Assembly: GCA_937902995.1 (NCBI GenBank)
Contig: CALEKY010000093.1
Location: 1 to 64,000, forward strand
Origin: an uncultured Sinobacteraceae bacterium
GTDB taxonomy: Bacteria > Pseudomonadota > Gammaproteobacteria > Steroidobacterales > Steroidobacteraceae
Reading direction: 5' to 3'
DNA length: 64,000 bases
Both the position numbers and the translations under genes were made by a program. The notes under the pieces are model-generated. The model saw only the letters and a program-made list of their open reading frames with translations. It was not told where the DNA came from and searched no databases. Shown in pieces: positions 9,576 through 18,122 of the stretch. The stretch's first letter is position 1, and each line of letters starts with the position of its first letter.

Positions 9576-9836
9576 ATGAAGAGGATTGTCATTGGCACGG
9601 TGGTGCTGGCCGGTGTTGCACTGGCGGCGGAAGACACGCCGCTTCGCCCGATAGAGCGACCCCTCACGCGCGAACAACAGCGCTTCCTCGCATTGGACAC
9701 CAACGGCGATCGCCGGCTCAGCCTCGAGGAATTTCAGGTCGATGCCAAGTCGCCCAACGAATTCGCGGAGCTCGACACGGATGGTGACGGCTTCTTGAGC
9801 ATGGCGGAGTTCACCGCGCGGCCAAGTTCAGATTGA
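9576..9836 (+). CDS. small exported EF-hand protein
   Basis: An 86-residue protein with an N-terminal signal (cleavage near residue 18, VALAA) and two canonical calcium-binding loops, DTNGDRRLSLEE (41-52) and DTDGDGFLSMAE (67-78). Each has Asp/Asn at positions 1, 3 and 5 and Glu at 12. Proteins of this type are common in Xanthomonadales-like genomes and may buffer or sense Ca2+ in the envelope, but no specific role is known. Its TGA stop is the first three bases of the left heptad arm of element B. Confidence 0.82.
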   Translation: MKRIVIGTVVLAGVALAAEDTPLRPIERPLTREQQRFLALDTNGDRRLSLEEFQVDAKSPNEFAELDTDGDGFLSMAEFTARPSSD

Positions 9837-10264
9837 AGACTGAAGGCTGAAGGCTGGAGGAAGGAGCGCATTGCGTGTGTTCTAACTCTTTCCCGAAGGA
9901 GGGTATGGAGCGCGCTTCTCCGCTCCGAGCCCTATGCCCCAAGCCCCGTGCCCTGAGTTAGAACCTCGCTCCCCCTCGATCCTCCAGCTTGAACGTCACC
10001 GGAATCTTCTTCCACATCGCGACCGGTACGCCGTCGCGAATTCCGGGTTTGAAGCGCCAGCGACGCGCTTCTCGAGCCTCGGGCGGCCCGACGATTGCTC
10101 GAGCGTCACTTCGCCGACGCGGCCGTTCTCGGGCTCATAGACCGACAACCACACCGTACCCTGTGATGTGCGTCATCCTTCGGAGAACATAATCGAGGGG
10201 CGAAGAAACGAAATGAAAAGCACGCGAAGGCGTGCGTCTTCCTTCAGCCTTCAGCCTTCAGCCT
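9834..10264. repeat. heptad inverted-repeat element B enclosing a TonB fragment
   Basis: The left arm (9834-9861) is tandem tgaaggc-type heptads. The right arm (10241-10264) is three ccttcag heptads plus ccta, its reverse complement. A further heptad run of different sequence (ccctatg, ccccaag, ccccgtg, ccctgag; 9930-9957) abuts the stop of the enclosed tonB fragment. Small GC hairpins such as cacgc/gcgtg (about 10221-10234) lie inside the arms. The enclosed 380 bases hold only the broken gene at 9958-10172. Confidence 0.75.
9958..10172 (-). pseudogene. remnant of a TonB-family C-terminal domain
   Basis: Read on the minus strand, this encodes QGTVWLSVYEPENGRVGEV and then, after a one-base frame change near 10056-10080, RWRFKPGIRDGVPVAMWKK followed by PVTFKLEDRGGARF and a stop. 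These are the conserved pieces of a TonB energy-transducer C-terminal domain. The N-terminal membrane anchor and proline-rich region are missing, and an in-frame stop lies directly upstream. It is therefore a decayed fragment. It sits wholly inside heptad element B. Confidence 0.7.
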
Positions 10265-10299
10265 AAAAGAAAACGGGCCGCCTTTCGGCGGCCCGTGTT
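10262..10299 (-). terminator. intrinsic terminator of the molybdenum hydroxylase operon
   Basis: On the minus strand a 10-bp GC stem (acgggccgcc / ggcggcccgt) with a 4-nt loop is followed by tttctttt. It begins a few bases after the stop codon of the large subunit gene at 10302. The U tract touches the right arm of element B. Confidence 0.85.
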
Positions 10300-10301
10300 T
10301 C

Positions 10302-12572
10302 TCAGACCGTAAAGCCTTCGCGCCGTAGCGGAAGCGTTCGGACGCGATGGCCCGTTGCGGCGAAGATCGCATTGCATATCGCCGGGGCAACCGGCGGCAA
10401 TGCAGGTTCGCCTGCGCCAGTCGGCGGATAGTCGCTCTGGATGAAGTGAGCTTCGACGAGCGGCGCATGCTTCATGCGCAGGATCGGGTAGCGATCGAAG
10501 TTGGTCTCTTGGATGCGGCCGTTCTCGATCGACAGCTCGAGTCCCAACATCGTGCTGAACCCATCGATCACCGAACCGACGACCTGGTTCTCGGCACCGC
10601 TCATGTTCACGATCGGACCGATATCGCCGGCCACCGTGATCTTGTGGATCGTGAGCTTGCGATTCGCATCGACGCTCACTTCCGCGACTTCCGCGAAGTG
10701 ACCGGCATGGCTGAAGTGGAACGCCAAACCCATGCCGCGGCCCTTCGGCAGCGGCTTGCCCCAACCGGCCTTCTCCGCAGCGAGCTTGATCACCGCGGCT
10801 GCGCGCCCCGTGTTGAGCGCGAACTCGTTCGCCGGCGGCAAGTGGCGCGGCTCACCCATGAGCTCGAGCAGGAACTCCAGGTGGTCCTTGCCTGCTGCGG
10901 CCGACAGCTCGTGCAAAAAGCTTTGTACGGCAAAAGCAACCGAGTTCGAACGCGGAGCGCGCCACGGTCCGGTCGGAATCTGCCACGGAAGGAACGTCTG
11001 CGTGAGCTTCACATTCGGCACGAGCAATGCCGGAAATTCCTCCGGCGAGATCTCTGCCGAGCTCACAGGACGCTCGCCATCCGCAGAGAACGTGATGAAG
11101 TGATCTGCGAATGCGACGAGCTTGCCGTCTTGATCCACTCCGCCTTTGAAGGCATGGAAGCCGCCAGGGCGGTAGAAGTCGTGTTGCATGTCGTCTTCGC
11201 GCGTCCACATGAGCTTGATGGGCACGCCCGCCTGTTTGGCAATTTGCACGGCTTCCATCAGGTAGTCGTTCATCAAGCGCCGGCCGAAGCCGCCGCCGAC
11301 GCGCGTCTGATGGATCGTGAATTGTTCGGGCTTCATCTTGAAGACCATCGGCAGCATGCGCATCGCCGCATCCGGCATCTGCGTCGGCGACCAGATCTCG
11401 ACCGAATCGCCTTTCCAGTGCGCGGTCGTGTTCATCGGCTCGAGAGGCGCATGCGGAATGAAGGGGTAGCTGTAGAACCCTTCCACGGCCTTGGCATTGG
11501 CGATGGCTTGATCGAAGTCGCCGATCGACTTGAGCTCTTTCTCGCCTTGCGGCTGCTTTGCGAGCTCCTGCGCCTTCGCGACCGACTCGCTCCAGCTATC
11601 TTTGGAAGCTCCGGATTCGTCCCACTCGATCTTGAGTCGACGCTTGGCGCTGAATGCCGCCCACGTGGACTTCGCGATGATGGCCACGCCGGGCATGACT
11701 TCTGTCGGCCGACCCGTGCCTTCTACGATGAAGGCATCCGTGACGCCCGGAAGCTGTTTGATCTCTTCGAGGTTCGCGCTCTTCACTTTGCCGCCGACCG
11801 CCGGGCACTTCTCGAACACGGCGTAATGCATGTTCGGAATCACTGTGTCGATGCCGAACAACGGCTGACCGGTGACGATGGCGTGATTGTCGACGCCGGT
11901 GATGCGCGAGCCGATCAGCACGTAGTCCTTGCGGTCCTTGAGCTTGAGCGTCTTCGGATCCGGCACGGGCAACGCGGCCGCCTTCAGTGCGAGCTCGCCG
12001 TACGTTGCGCTCTTGCCGCTCGCGGCGTGAGTGACGACGCTCTTCGAAGTCGTGATCTCGGATTCGGGAACGCGCCATTCCTTTGCGGCCGCAGCGACGA
12101 GCATTGCACGCGCTGCTGCACCGGCTTGACGCAGCGTGTCCCAGTTCGTCGGAATCGAGCGCGACCCGCCGGCGCTCTGGCGGCCGTAGAGTTTTGCGTC
12201 GACGGGCGCCTGCACGACGTGCACTTTGTCCCAATCCGCATCCAGTTCCTCGGCAACGATCATCGGCAGCGAAGTCTTCACGCCTTGGCCGATCTCAGGC
12301 GCCTTGGCCATGATCGTGATCGTGTTGTCCGGTGCGATGCGCACATAGGCGTTCGGCGCGAACTCTTTGTTGTTCGCCGCTTGTGCTTCGCCCTTCGAGC
12401 CGACGTGGAACGCGAGCACGAGGCCGGCGCCGGCGATACCGGTGACTTTGAGGAAATCGCGACGGTTCAGCGTGGTGTGAACCGCTTGGGCGAGCGATTG
12501 GTTCTCCGCGATGCGCAGGATTTCGTGCGAGTAGCCATCGCGCGAGATAACGTGAGATTCCACAGCACTCAT
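10302..12572 (-). CDS. molybdopterin-binding large subunit of a xanthine dehydrogenase-family hydroxylase (IorB-like)
   Basis: A 756-residue Mo-hydroxylase large subunit resembling isoquinoline 1-oxidoreductase beta or aldehyde dehydrogenase subunits. A Tat signal (NRRDFLKVTGIAGAG, 36-50) indicates export. Visible family segments include RVGGGFGRR near the middle, GPWRAPRSN and TGAGEPALPP near the C-terminus, typical of the Mo-binding domains. The ATG at 12572 is chosen because a GAGGTG site precedes it and the Tat motif falls close to the N-terminus; the frame extends upstream across the small-subunit gene but is not coding there. It follows the small subunit by 8 nt. The substrate cannot be told from sequence. 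Confidence 0.9.
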   Translation of the reverse strand: MSAVESHVISRDGYSHEILRIAENQSLAQAVHTTLNRRDFLKVTGIAGAGLVLAFHVGSKGEAQAANNKEFAPNAYVRIAPDNTITIMAKAPEIGQGVKTSLPMIVAEELDADWDKVHVVQAPVDAKLYGRQSAGGSRSIPTNWDTLRQAGAAARAMLVAAAAKEWRVPESEITTSKSVVTHAASGKSATYGELALKAAALPVPDPKTLKLKDRKDYVLIGSRITGVDNHAIVTGQPLFGIDTVIPNMHYAVFEKCPAVGGKVKSANLEEIKQLPGVTDAFIVEGTGRPTEVMPGVAIIAKSTWAAFSAKRRLKIEWDESGASKDSWSESVAKAQELAKQPQGEKELKSIGDFDQAIANAKAVEGFYSYPFIPHAPLEPMNTTAHWKGDSVEIWSPTQMPDAAMRMLPMVFKMKPEQFTIHQTRVGGGFGRRLMNDYLMEAVQIAKQAGVPIKLMWTREDDMQHDFYRPGGFHAFKGGVDQDGKLVAFADHFITFSADGERPVSSAEISPEEFPALLVPNVKLTQTFLPWQIPTGPWRAPRSNSVAFAVQSFLHELSAAAGKDHLEFLLELMGEPRHLPPANEFALNTGRAAAVIKLAAEKAGWGKPLPKGRGMGLAFHFSHAGHFAEVAEVSVDANRKLTIHKITVAGDIGPIVNMSGAENQVVGSVIDGFSTMLGLELSIENGRIQETNFDRYPILRMKHAPLVEAHFIQSDYPPTGAGEPALPPVAPAICNAIFAATGHRVRTLPLRREGFTV

Positions 12573-12580
12573 GTCGCACC

Positions 12581-13045
12581 TCACTCGCTTGCGGCTTGCG
12601 CGGCGGCATGAATAGCCGCGCGAATACGCGGATAAGTGCCGCATCGACACAAGTTGCCGTTCATCGCGGCGTCGATGTCCGCATCGGTCGGCTTCGGCTT
12701 CTGCTTCAGCAGCGCGGCGGCGGACATGATCTGGCCGGCCTGGCAGTAGCCGCATTGAGGCACGTCGAGATCGATCCATGCCTGCTGCAGCGGATGCAGC
12801 TTGCCGTCGGGACCCGCGAGTCCTTCGATCGTCGTGACCTGCTGATCGGCGGCGGCCGCGACGGGGATGGAGCACGACCGAACCGGTGCGCCGTTCAAGT
12901 GCACGGTGCATGCGCCGCACTGAGCGATGCCGCAACCGTACTTCGTGCCGACGAGGCCCAGATGATCTCTCAGCACCCACAGGAGCGGTGTGCTTTCGTC
13001 GAGATCGTTAATGACGTGTTCTTTGCCATTGACGATGAGACGCAT
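12581..13045 (-). CDS. [2Fe-2S]-binding small subunit of the molybdenum hydroxylase (IorA-like)
   Basis: A 154-residue electron-transfer subunit with two [2Fe-2S] sites. The plant-ferredoxin-type cluster uses C38, C43, C46 and C58 (CGIAQCGAC and SC). The second, all-helical domain uses C98, C101, C133 and C135 (CGYC and CRC). Length and spacing match IorA/CoxS/XdhC-type subunits. It is the promoter-proximal gene of a two-gene operon; no FAD subunit is present, as in isoquinoline oxidoreductase-type enzymes. The cofactor could be supplied by the moa operon at the other end of the window. Confidence 0.93.
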   Translation of the reverse strand: MRLIVNGKEHVINDLDESTPLLWVLRDHLGLVGTKYGCGIAQCGACTVHLNGAPVRSCSIPVAAAADQQVTTIEGLAGPDGKLHPLQQAWIDLDVPQCGYCQAGQIMSAAALLKQKPKPTDADIDAAMNGNLCRCGTYPRIRAAIHAAAQAASE

Positions 13046-13611
13046 GGTGGCTCTCTTTGTTGAAAAAGGGTTTCAGCCCACTCCCTTACTCCGCGTCGCG
13101 GCGCAGGCGAGCAATGGATCTTCGAATCGAAACGTCGAAAAAACAGTGCTGCGATTGTTCCACGGTCACTGTGTGCCCACAACGGCGGATCATGCGCATT
13201 TCGAGGCTTTTGCCGCATGTTTCGTCGCCCGAGCCGACAGGAATTCTGCTGGAACTGCCGAGTTCGTCCGAGCATTTCCGGCCCCCAAAATTGTGTAGAT
13301 TTGTCATGCGATTGGGCGCGTTTCTCGCAAACCGAATCGCGTGTTTTCGCGTGGGTGAAGCGCTCGAGTGCGAGGCGCATCGGGCGCACTTCGATGACGC
13401 CTCGCGAGTGCAGATCCGCGACGAGCGCATGCGTGTCGAAGGGGGCAATCGCGCTCGTTTGCGTCGATGGCTGACTGGATCGCGCTTCTGTAAGGCCTTC
13501 CTGCAATGCAAAAGGGGAGGCGGCTGTGGGAAACTTGGCCTACAGGGTGCCTGCCGATGTGCAGGGCCTAGGGTGTGAGGCACCGTTATAGAATCCGTCT
13601 GCCGCACGATC
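13046..13611. other. 566-bp gap without a recognised gene
   Basis: Short open frames exist on both strands, but they have no recognisable domain, no convincing ribosome site and odd composition. I see no RNA gene or repeat. The region must hold the promoter of the molybdenum hydroxylase operon (minus) and probably that of the reductase gene at 13612 (plus). At its right end is the palindrome at 13601-13618. Confidence 0.5.
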
Positions 13612-13618
13612 GTGCGGC
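13601..13618. promoter_or_regulatory. 18-bp perfect palindrome overlapping a start codon
   Basis: gccgcacgatcgtgcggc is a perfect 9+9 palindrome spanning the GTG start at 13612 of the reductase gene. It could be a repressor site or an mRNA hairpin hiding the start. If it is an operator, translation may begin at the in-frame TTG at 13639, which has a GAGG site 9 nt upstream. Confidence 0.45.
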
Positions 13619-14694
13619 ACATCAACGAGGTTTTCGAGTTGAGCGAAGCGAACGCCGGCGCAATCGAAGGCGCCATTCAGGCCGATGTCGTCATCATCGG
13701 CGCGGGCCCTTGCGGACTGTTTCAAGTTTTCGAGCTGGGCTTGCTCGGCATTTCCGCACACGTCGTGGATTCGTTGAAGCATCCCGGCGGTCAGTGCAGC
13801 GAGCTCTATCCGGACAAACCGATTTACGACATCCCTGCGTTGCCGGTGTGCGGCGCGCAGGAGCTCATCGATCGCCTGCTCGAGCAGATCAAGCCGTTCA
13901 ACGCGCAGTTCCACCTGGGACAGGAAGTCGTCGAGCTCAAGGTGCTCGAAGACCAGACGTTCTTGCTACGCACGTCGCTCGATACGCGCTTTCACACGAA
14001 GACGGTCATCATCGCGGCGGGGCTCGGCTCGTTTCAGCCGCGGCGTCTCGGATGCGAAGGCGCCGAGGCCTTCGAAGGCAAGAATGTGCACTACAAGGTC
14101 AAGAACGCTGCGGACTTCGTCGGTAAGCGGCTCGTCATTTTCGGCGGCGGGGATTCGGCGCTCGACTGGACGCTCGAGCTTGCCGGCCGGGCGCGCAGTC
14201 TGACACTGGTGCATCGGCGGCCAGAGTTTCGTGCGGCGCCCGCGTCGGTGGCGAAGATGCGCGATCTCGCGCAGAGCGGCAGCATTCGTTACATCGAAGG
14301 TATTGCGCAGTCGATTCTCGCCGACGGCGATCAGTTCCGCGGCGTGCGCGTGAAACGAACGGATGGAGGGTTAGAGGACATCGAAGCCGATCATGCGCTC
14401 GTGTTCTTCGGCCTGCACCCTCGGCTCGGACCGATCGCCGAATGGGGCTTGAACATCGACAAGCGCGCCATCGTCGTCGACACGGAGAAATTCCAGACGA
14501 ACATCCCCGGCGTGTTTGCGGTGGGCGATATCAATACGTATCCGGGGAAGAAGAAACTCATCCTCTCCGGCTTTCACGAAGCAGCGCTCGCCGCCTTCGG
14601 TGTCGCAGCGCACTTGAATCCGGCCAAGAAAATCCCGCTGCAATACACGACCACGAGCCCGATCATGCACAAGCGGTTGGGAGTCCAAGATTAG
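13612..14694 (+). CDS. thioredoxin-reductase-like ferredoxin-NADP+ reductase (paralogue 1)
   Basis: A 360-residue two-domain flavoprotein of the type annotated as ferredoxin/flavodoxin-NADP+ reductase. It has the FAD dinucleotide fold GAGPCG (30-35), the NAD(P)H fold with GGGDSALDW mid-protein, and the C-terminal FAD motif [22 protein letters not shown]. The CxxC redox centre of thioredoxin reductase is absent. It is closely similar to the gene at 40794 in this window. Start is uncertain: GTG 13612 or TTG 13639. It precedes tesB and the ferredoxin-type sulfite reductase and is a plausible electron donor system for it. Confidence 0.88.
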   Translation: MRHINEVFELSEANAGAIEGAIQADVVIIGAGPCGLFQVFELGLLGISAHVVDSLKHPGGQCSELYPDKPIYDIPALPVCGAQELIDRLLEQIKPFNAQFHLGQEVVELKVLEDQTFLLRTSLDTRFHTKTVIIAAGLGSFQPRRLGCEGAEAFEGKNVHYKVKNAADFVGKRLVIFGGGDSALDWTLELAGRARSLTLVHRRPEFRAAPASVAKMRDLAQSGSIRYIEGIAQSILADGDQFRGVRVKRTDGGLEDIEADHALVFFGLHPRLGPIAEWGLNIDKRAIVVDTEKFQTNIPGVFAVGDINTYPGKKKLILSGFHEAALAAFGVAAHLNPAKKIPLQYTTTSPIMHKRLGVQD

Positions 14695-14814
14695 GCTGTG
14701 GGAGGCAGGCTGTAGGCTGTAGCAGAGCGCGCGCTGCGCGTGCTACTGCGGCCTCGCGGCCTGCGTCGCTCTTAGATTCGTTCTGCAGCCTACAGTCCAA
14801 AGCCTACAGCCTGA
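14693..14814. repeat. heptad inverted-repeat element C
   Basis: The left arm (14693-14723) reads aggctgt, gggaggc, aggctgt, aggctgt, agc and starts inside the TAG stop of the reductase gene. The right arm (14783-14814) is the complementary series ctgcagc/ctacagt/agcctac/agcctga and ends one or two bases before the tesB ATG. A GC hairpin (gcgcgc region, about 14726-14740) lies just inside the left arm. The element fills the whole intergenic space. Confidence 0.82.
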
Positions 14815-14815
14815 C

Positions 14816-15673
14816 ATGAATCCTCTCCTCGCCGATCTCCTCAAGGTTTTACAGCTCAAGCGTCTCGACGCTGACCGTTTCGAAGGGGAAAGCCGGGATC
14901 CAGGCCATCGCCGTGTGTTCGGCGGTCAAGTGCTGGGTCAGGCGCTCGCGGCGGCCTACGCCACGGTGGAGAATCGCTCGGTCCACTCGCTACATGCTTA
15001 CTTCTTGCGTGCCGGCGATCCGGACAACCCGGTTACCTATGAAGTCGATCGCAGCCGCGACGGTGTGAGCTTTTCGAGCCGTCGCGTGGTCGCGATTCAG
15101 CACGGCGAGCAGATCTTCCATATGTCGGCCTCGTTCCATTGGCCGGAGGAGGGCATCGATCGGCAGGGCCCGATGCCAGACGTGCCATCGCCGGAGGCCG
15201 TACCCGACATGGCAACGGCCATCGAAGAACTGAAGCGCAAGGCGCCGGACCGTCCGCGCCCGTTCCTCATCATGGACCGACCGTTCGAGTTTCGGCCGGC
15301 GTCCCTGCCGGATCCTGAAGCGGACGTGCCCAAAGAGCCGCACATGAAGATTTGGTTCAAGGCGCTCGACCCGCTGCCCGATGACGAGATCCTGCACCGC
15401 ACCTTGTTGGCGTACGCGTCGGATTACTACCTGCTCGGCACGGCCGGGCTCGATGTTCGACTCAAAGTCGAGCGCACCAAGATCCAGGCTGCGAGCATCG
15501 ACCACGCGATGTGGTTCCATCGCCCGTTTCGGGTCGACGAGTGGCTCTTATATGTGATCGACAGCCCGACCGCGTGCAGCTCCCGAGGCTTCGCGCTGGG
15601 GAGAATCTATAGCCAAGACGGGCGGTTAGTGGCATCGACGGCGCAGGAAGGGCTCATCCGCCGCCGTGCGTAG
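14816..15673 (+). CDS. tesB: acyl-CoA thioesterase II
   Basis: A 285-residue double hot-dog thioesterase that hydrolyses medium- and long-chain acyl-CoA. The N-terminal half carries FGGQVLGQALAAA and HSLHAYFLRAGD. The C-terminal half carries YASDYYLL with the catalytic Asp, the Thr/Ser position in TKIQAASIDHAMWFH, and the catalytic Gln in TAQEGLIR. Length matches E. coli TesB (286). No Shine-Dalgarno site is possible in the usual place because the right arm of heptad element C runs up to the ATG, so expression may depend on read-through from upstream or on leaderless-type initiation. Confidence 0.93.
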   Translation: MNPLLADLLKVLQLKRLDADRFEGESRDPGHRRVFGGQVLGQALAAAYATVENRSVHSLHAYFLRAGDPDNPVTYEVDRSRDGVSFSSRRVVAIQHGEQIFHMSASFHWPEEGIDRQGPMPDVPSPEAVPDMATAIEELKRKAPDRPRPFLIMDRPFEFRPASLPDPEADVPKEPHMKIWFKALDPLPDDEILHRTLLAYASDYYLLGTAGLDVRLKVERTKIQAASIDHAMWFHRPFRVDEWLLYVIDSPTACSSRGFALGRIYSQDGRLVASTAQEGLIRRRA

Positions 15674-15743
15674 AAAGGACTCGGGGCGTCGGGCATGGAG
15701 CTTAGGGCCAGGGAGACCAAGGTCAGCCTTTGAGCCCATGTCC

Positions 15744-15769
15744 TGATGCCAGCGCTCGCGCCGGCATCA
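15744..15769. repeat. hairpin and weak heptad-like run after tesB
   Basis: tgatgcc (15744-15750) pairs with ggcatca (15763-15769). Just upstream (about 15683-15724) is a degenerate 7-nt-period run (gggcgtc, gggcatg, gagctta, gggccag). It resembles the dispersed heptad elements but its arms match poorly. It could be a decayed element or a weak terminator for tesB. Confidence 0.4.
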
Positions 15770-15804
15770 GCTCATACCCAAACCATATTTAGACCCGTCT
15801 TGCG

Positions 15805-15825
15805 GCCGGGCTAAAGTCGCCCGGC
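15805..15825 (+). promoter_or_regulatory. hairpin immediately before the sulfite reductase start codon
   Basis: gccgggc (15805-15811) and gcccggc (15819-15825) form a perfect 7-bp GC stem with a 7-nt loop (taaagtc), ending one base before the ATG at 15827. No Shine-Dalgarno sequence is visible outside it, so the stem may limit translation initiation. A regulatory role is inferred. Confidence 0.45.
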
Positions 15826-15826
15826 A

Positions 15827-17485
15827 ATGTACCAGTACGACACCATCGATCAGACCCTTGTCGAACAACGGGTTGCGCAATTCCGCGATCAGACGCGGCG
15901 CTATCTTGCGGGCGAGCTGTCCGAAGACGATTTCCGTTCTTTGAGACTACGCAACGGCCTGTACATCCAGCGCTTTGCGCCGATGCTGCGCATTTCGATT
16001 CCGTACGGGCTCCTTGCGAGCCGTCAGCTGCGCATGTTGGCGCGAATCGCGCGCGAGTACGACAAGGGCTACGGACACTTCACGACCCGTCAGAACCTGC
16101 AGTTCAACTGGCCGAAACTCGAGACCGTGCCTGACATTCTCGAGCTGCTCGCCACCGTACAGATGCACGCGATTCAGACGAGCGGCAACTGCATTCGTAA
16201 CGTCACCTCCGATCATTTCGCGGGCATTGCACCCGACGAGATCGAAGATCCGCGTCCGTGGTGCGAATACATCCGGCAGTGGGCGACGCTGCATCCCGAG
16301 TTCTCGTACCTGCCCCGCAAGTTCAAGATCGCCGTGACCGGCTCGCCGCAAGACCGTGCGGCTTCGCGTGTGCACGACATCGGTCTGCATCTCGTGCGTA
16401 ACGAGCAAGGCGAGGTCGGTTTCGAAGTGATCGTCGGCGGCGGCCTCGGCCGTGCACCGATGATCGGTCACGTGATTCGCGAATTCCTGCCGAAGGAAGA
16501 GCTGCTCGCGTATCTCGAAGCGATCTTGCGCGTGTACAACCTCGAAGGTCGGCGCGACAACATTCACAAGGCGCGTATCAAGATCCTCGTCAAAGCCGTC
16601 GGTCCGCAGAAATTCCGCGAGATGGTCGAGGCGGAGTACGAGGCGGCTCGCGATACGGCGCCGCGTTTCGATGCTGCCGAGTTCGAGCGCATCAAATCGT
16701 TCTTTGCGCCGCCGCCGTACGAGAAGCTGGAAGACGAGGACGTCACTGCCGGGCGGCCGAACGAATTCCGCACGTGGTATCAGCGCAATACGCGACGCCA
16801 CAAGGTGTCCGGTTACCGTGCCGTCGTCGTCTCGCTGAAATCTCCGACGCGCCCGCCTGGAGACATCACGCACGCAGAGATGGATGCCGTCGCCGATCTG
16901 GCCGATCGCTATTCGTTCGGGCTGATCCGCTCGACGCACGATCAAAACCTCGTGCTCGCCGACGTGAAACAGCGCGATCTCTACGAGGTGTGGGAGGCGC
17001 TGCGCGCTCTAGACCTTGCGACGCCGAACATCGGCACGTTGACCGACATGATCTGCTGCCCGGGTCTCGATTTCTGCGCGCTGGCGAATGCGACATCGAT
17101 TCCGATCGCCAAGCAGATCAACGAACGGTTCGACGATCTCGATTACCTGTACGATCTCGGCCACATCGAGTTGAAGATGTCCGGCTGCATGAACGGCTGC
17201 GGCCATCACTCCATCGGCCACATCGGCATTCTCGGCGTCGATAAGGGCGGCGAGGAGTGGTACCAGATCACGCTCGGCGGTTCGGGAAGCGGCCGCGATG
17301 CGTCGCTCGGCCAAGTCATCGGTCCGTCCGTTCCGCATGCGCAGGTCGCCGAAGTGATCGAGCGCATTCTCAATGTGTACGTTGCCGAACGCGAAGACGG
17401 CGAGGAGTTCATCGACACCGTCCGCCGTATCGGCATTGCTCCTTTCAAGGCCAGAGTCTATGCGCCGTCTCATCAAGCAGCGTGA
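15827..17485 (+). CDS. cysI: assimilatory sulfite (nitrite/sulfite) reductase hemoprotein
   Basis: A 552-residue siroheme/[4Fe-4S] reductase with two ferrodoxin-like half-domains followed by siroheme domains. The cluster ligands are C411 and C417 (CPGLDFC) and C454 and C458 (CMNGC), and the siroheme-pocket sequence TSGNCIRNVTSDHFAG is present in the first half. It belongs to the form found with a DUF934 partner rather than a CysJ flavoprotein, so electrons probably come from reduced ferredoxin via the nearby reductases. The start MYQYD matches the family N-terminus. It overlaps the DUF934 gene by 26 nt. Confidence 0.92.
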   Translation: MYQYDTIDQTLVEQRVAQFRDQTRRYLAGELSEDDFRSLRLRNGLYIQRFAPMLRISIPYGLLASRQLRMLARIAREYDKGYGHFTTRQNLQFNWPKLETVPDILELLATVQMHAIQTSGNCIRNVTSDHFAGIAPDEIEDPRPWCEYIRQWATLHPEFSYLPRKFKIAVTGSPQDRAASRVHDIGLHLVRNEQGEVGFEVIVGGGLGRAPMIGHVIREFLPKEELLAYLEAILRVYNLEGRRDNIHKARIKILVKAVGPQKFREMVEAEYEAARDTAPRFDAAEFERIKSFFAPPPYEKLEDEDVTAGRPNEFRTWYQRNTRRHKVSGYRAVVVSLKSPTRPPGDITHAEMDAVADLADRYSFGLIRSTHDQNLVLADVKQRDLYEVWEALRALDLATPNIGTLTDMICCPGLDFCALANATSIPIAKQINERFDDLDYLYDLGHIELKMSGCMNGCGHHSIGHIGILGVDKGGEEWYQITLGGSGSGRDASLGQVIGPSVPHAQVAEVIERILNVYVAEREDGEEFIDTVRRIGIAPFKARVYAPSHQAA

Positions 17486-17945
17486 AATCGTCGTCGACGC
17501 CTGGCGCTACATCGACGAGGATCCCGTCGGCCGCGAGCGCGCGCTCATCCTGCCGTTCGCGCGGTGGAAAGAGGAGCGCGAACGTTGGTGGCTTTGGGAC
17601 GGCAAGCTCGGCGTGAAGCTCGGTCCCACGGATCCCGTCGCCGAGCTTCAACACGATTTCTTGCGCGTTTCGCTCGTCGCGATCGAGTTCGGCGGCCTGG
17701 CCGAAGGCCGCGGCTACAGCCAGGCGCAGTTGCTGCGTACTCGCTATAAGTTCACGGGCGAGTTGCGCGCCGTGGGCAAGATTCAGCGGGATCAACTGTT
17801 CTACATGGCACGCTGCGGCTTCGATGCATTCGAGTTGCCCGAGGGCGCAGATCTCGAAGCGGCGCTGAAAGCATTCAACGACTTCACGGTCGCATACCAG
17901 GGCGCAGTCGATCAGGGACTGGCGCTGCGGCGTCGCGCGAGCTAA
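17460..17945 (+). CDS. DUF934 family protein associated with sulfite reduction
   Basis: A 161-residue DUF934 protein, the usual companion of this class of sulfite reductase. It shows RGYSQAQLLRTRY (about 85-97), the central family motif, and FELPEGADLEAAL near the C-terminus. ATG 17460 lies inside the end of cysI, a translationally coupled overlap of 26 nt. The biochemical role is not established; a small accessory or electron-transfer-related function is usually assumed. Confidence 0.88.
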   Translation: MRRLIKQREIVVDAWRYIDEDPVGRERALILPFARWKEERERWWLWDGKLGVKLGPTDPVAELQHDFLRVSLVAIEFGGLAEGRGYSQAQLLRTRYKFTGELRAVGKIQRDQLFYMARCGFDAFELPEGADLEAALKAFNDFTVAYQGAVDQGLALRRRAS

Positions 17946-17962
17946 CCGATAGATCCTTACCT

Positions 17963-17997
17963 CGCGGTTTGCGACGATGCTTGCGCCGCAAACCGCG
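17963..17997 (+). terminator. strong hairpin after the sulfite reductase operon
   Basis: cgcggtttgcg (17963-17973) pairs perfectly with cgcaaaccgcg (17987-17997) across a 13-nt loop. The following ttccctcgtt is only a weak U tract, so this is either a terminator or an mRNA 3'-end stabiliser. Confidence 0.55.
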
Positions 17998-18122
17998 TTC
18001 CCTCGTTACAACTCTCTCCGATCCGTTCCGGCTTGCGCGCCTATGTCCGTTTCCGGTGCTGGCCGGTCGATCGATCCTCCCTTACTCTCTCGGCCCTGGC
18101 GATTTCCTGAAGAGAACGAAGC

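Noticed and set aside
10347..12611. Very long open frame on the plus strand opposite the molybdopterin-binding subunit
   Set aside because: It is rich in Arg and His with no domain, and arises from the codon bias of the real gene on the minus strand, which has a full family signature and Tat signal.
13057..13578. Possible 173-residue gene between the molybdenum hydroxylase and the reductase
   Set aside because: No domain, no good ribosome site, overlaps on both strands with equally poor frames.
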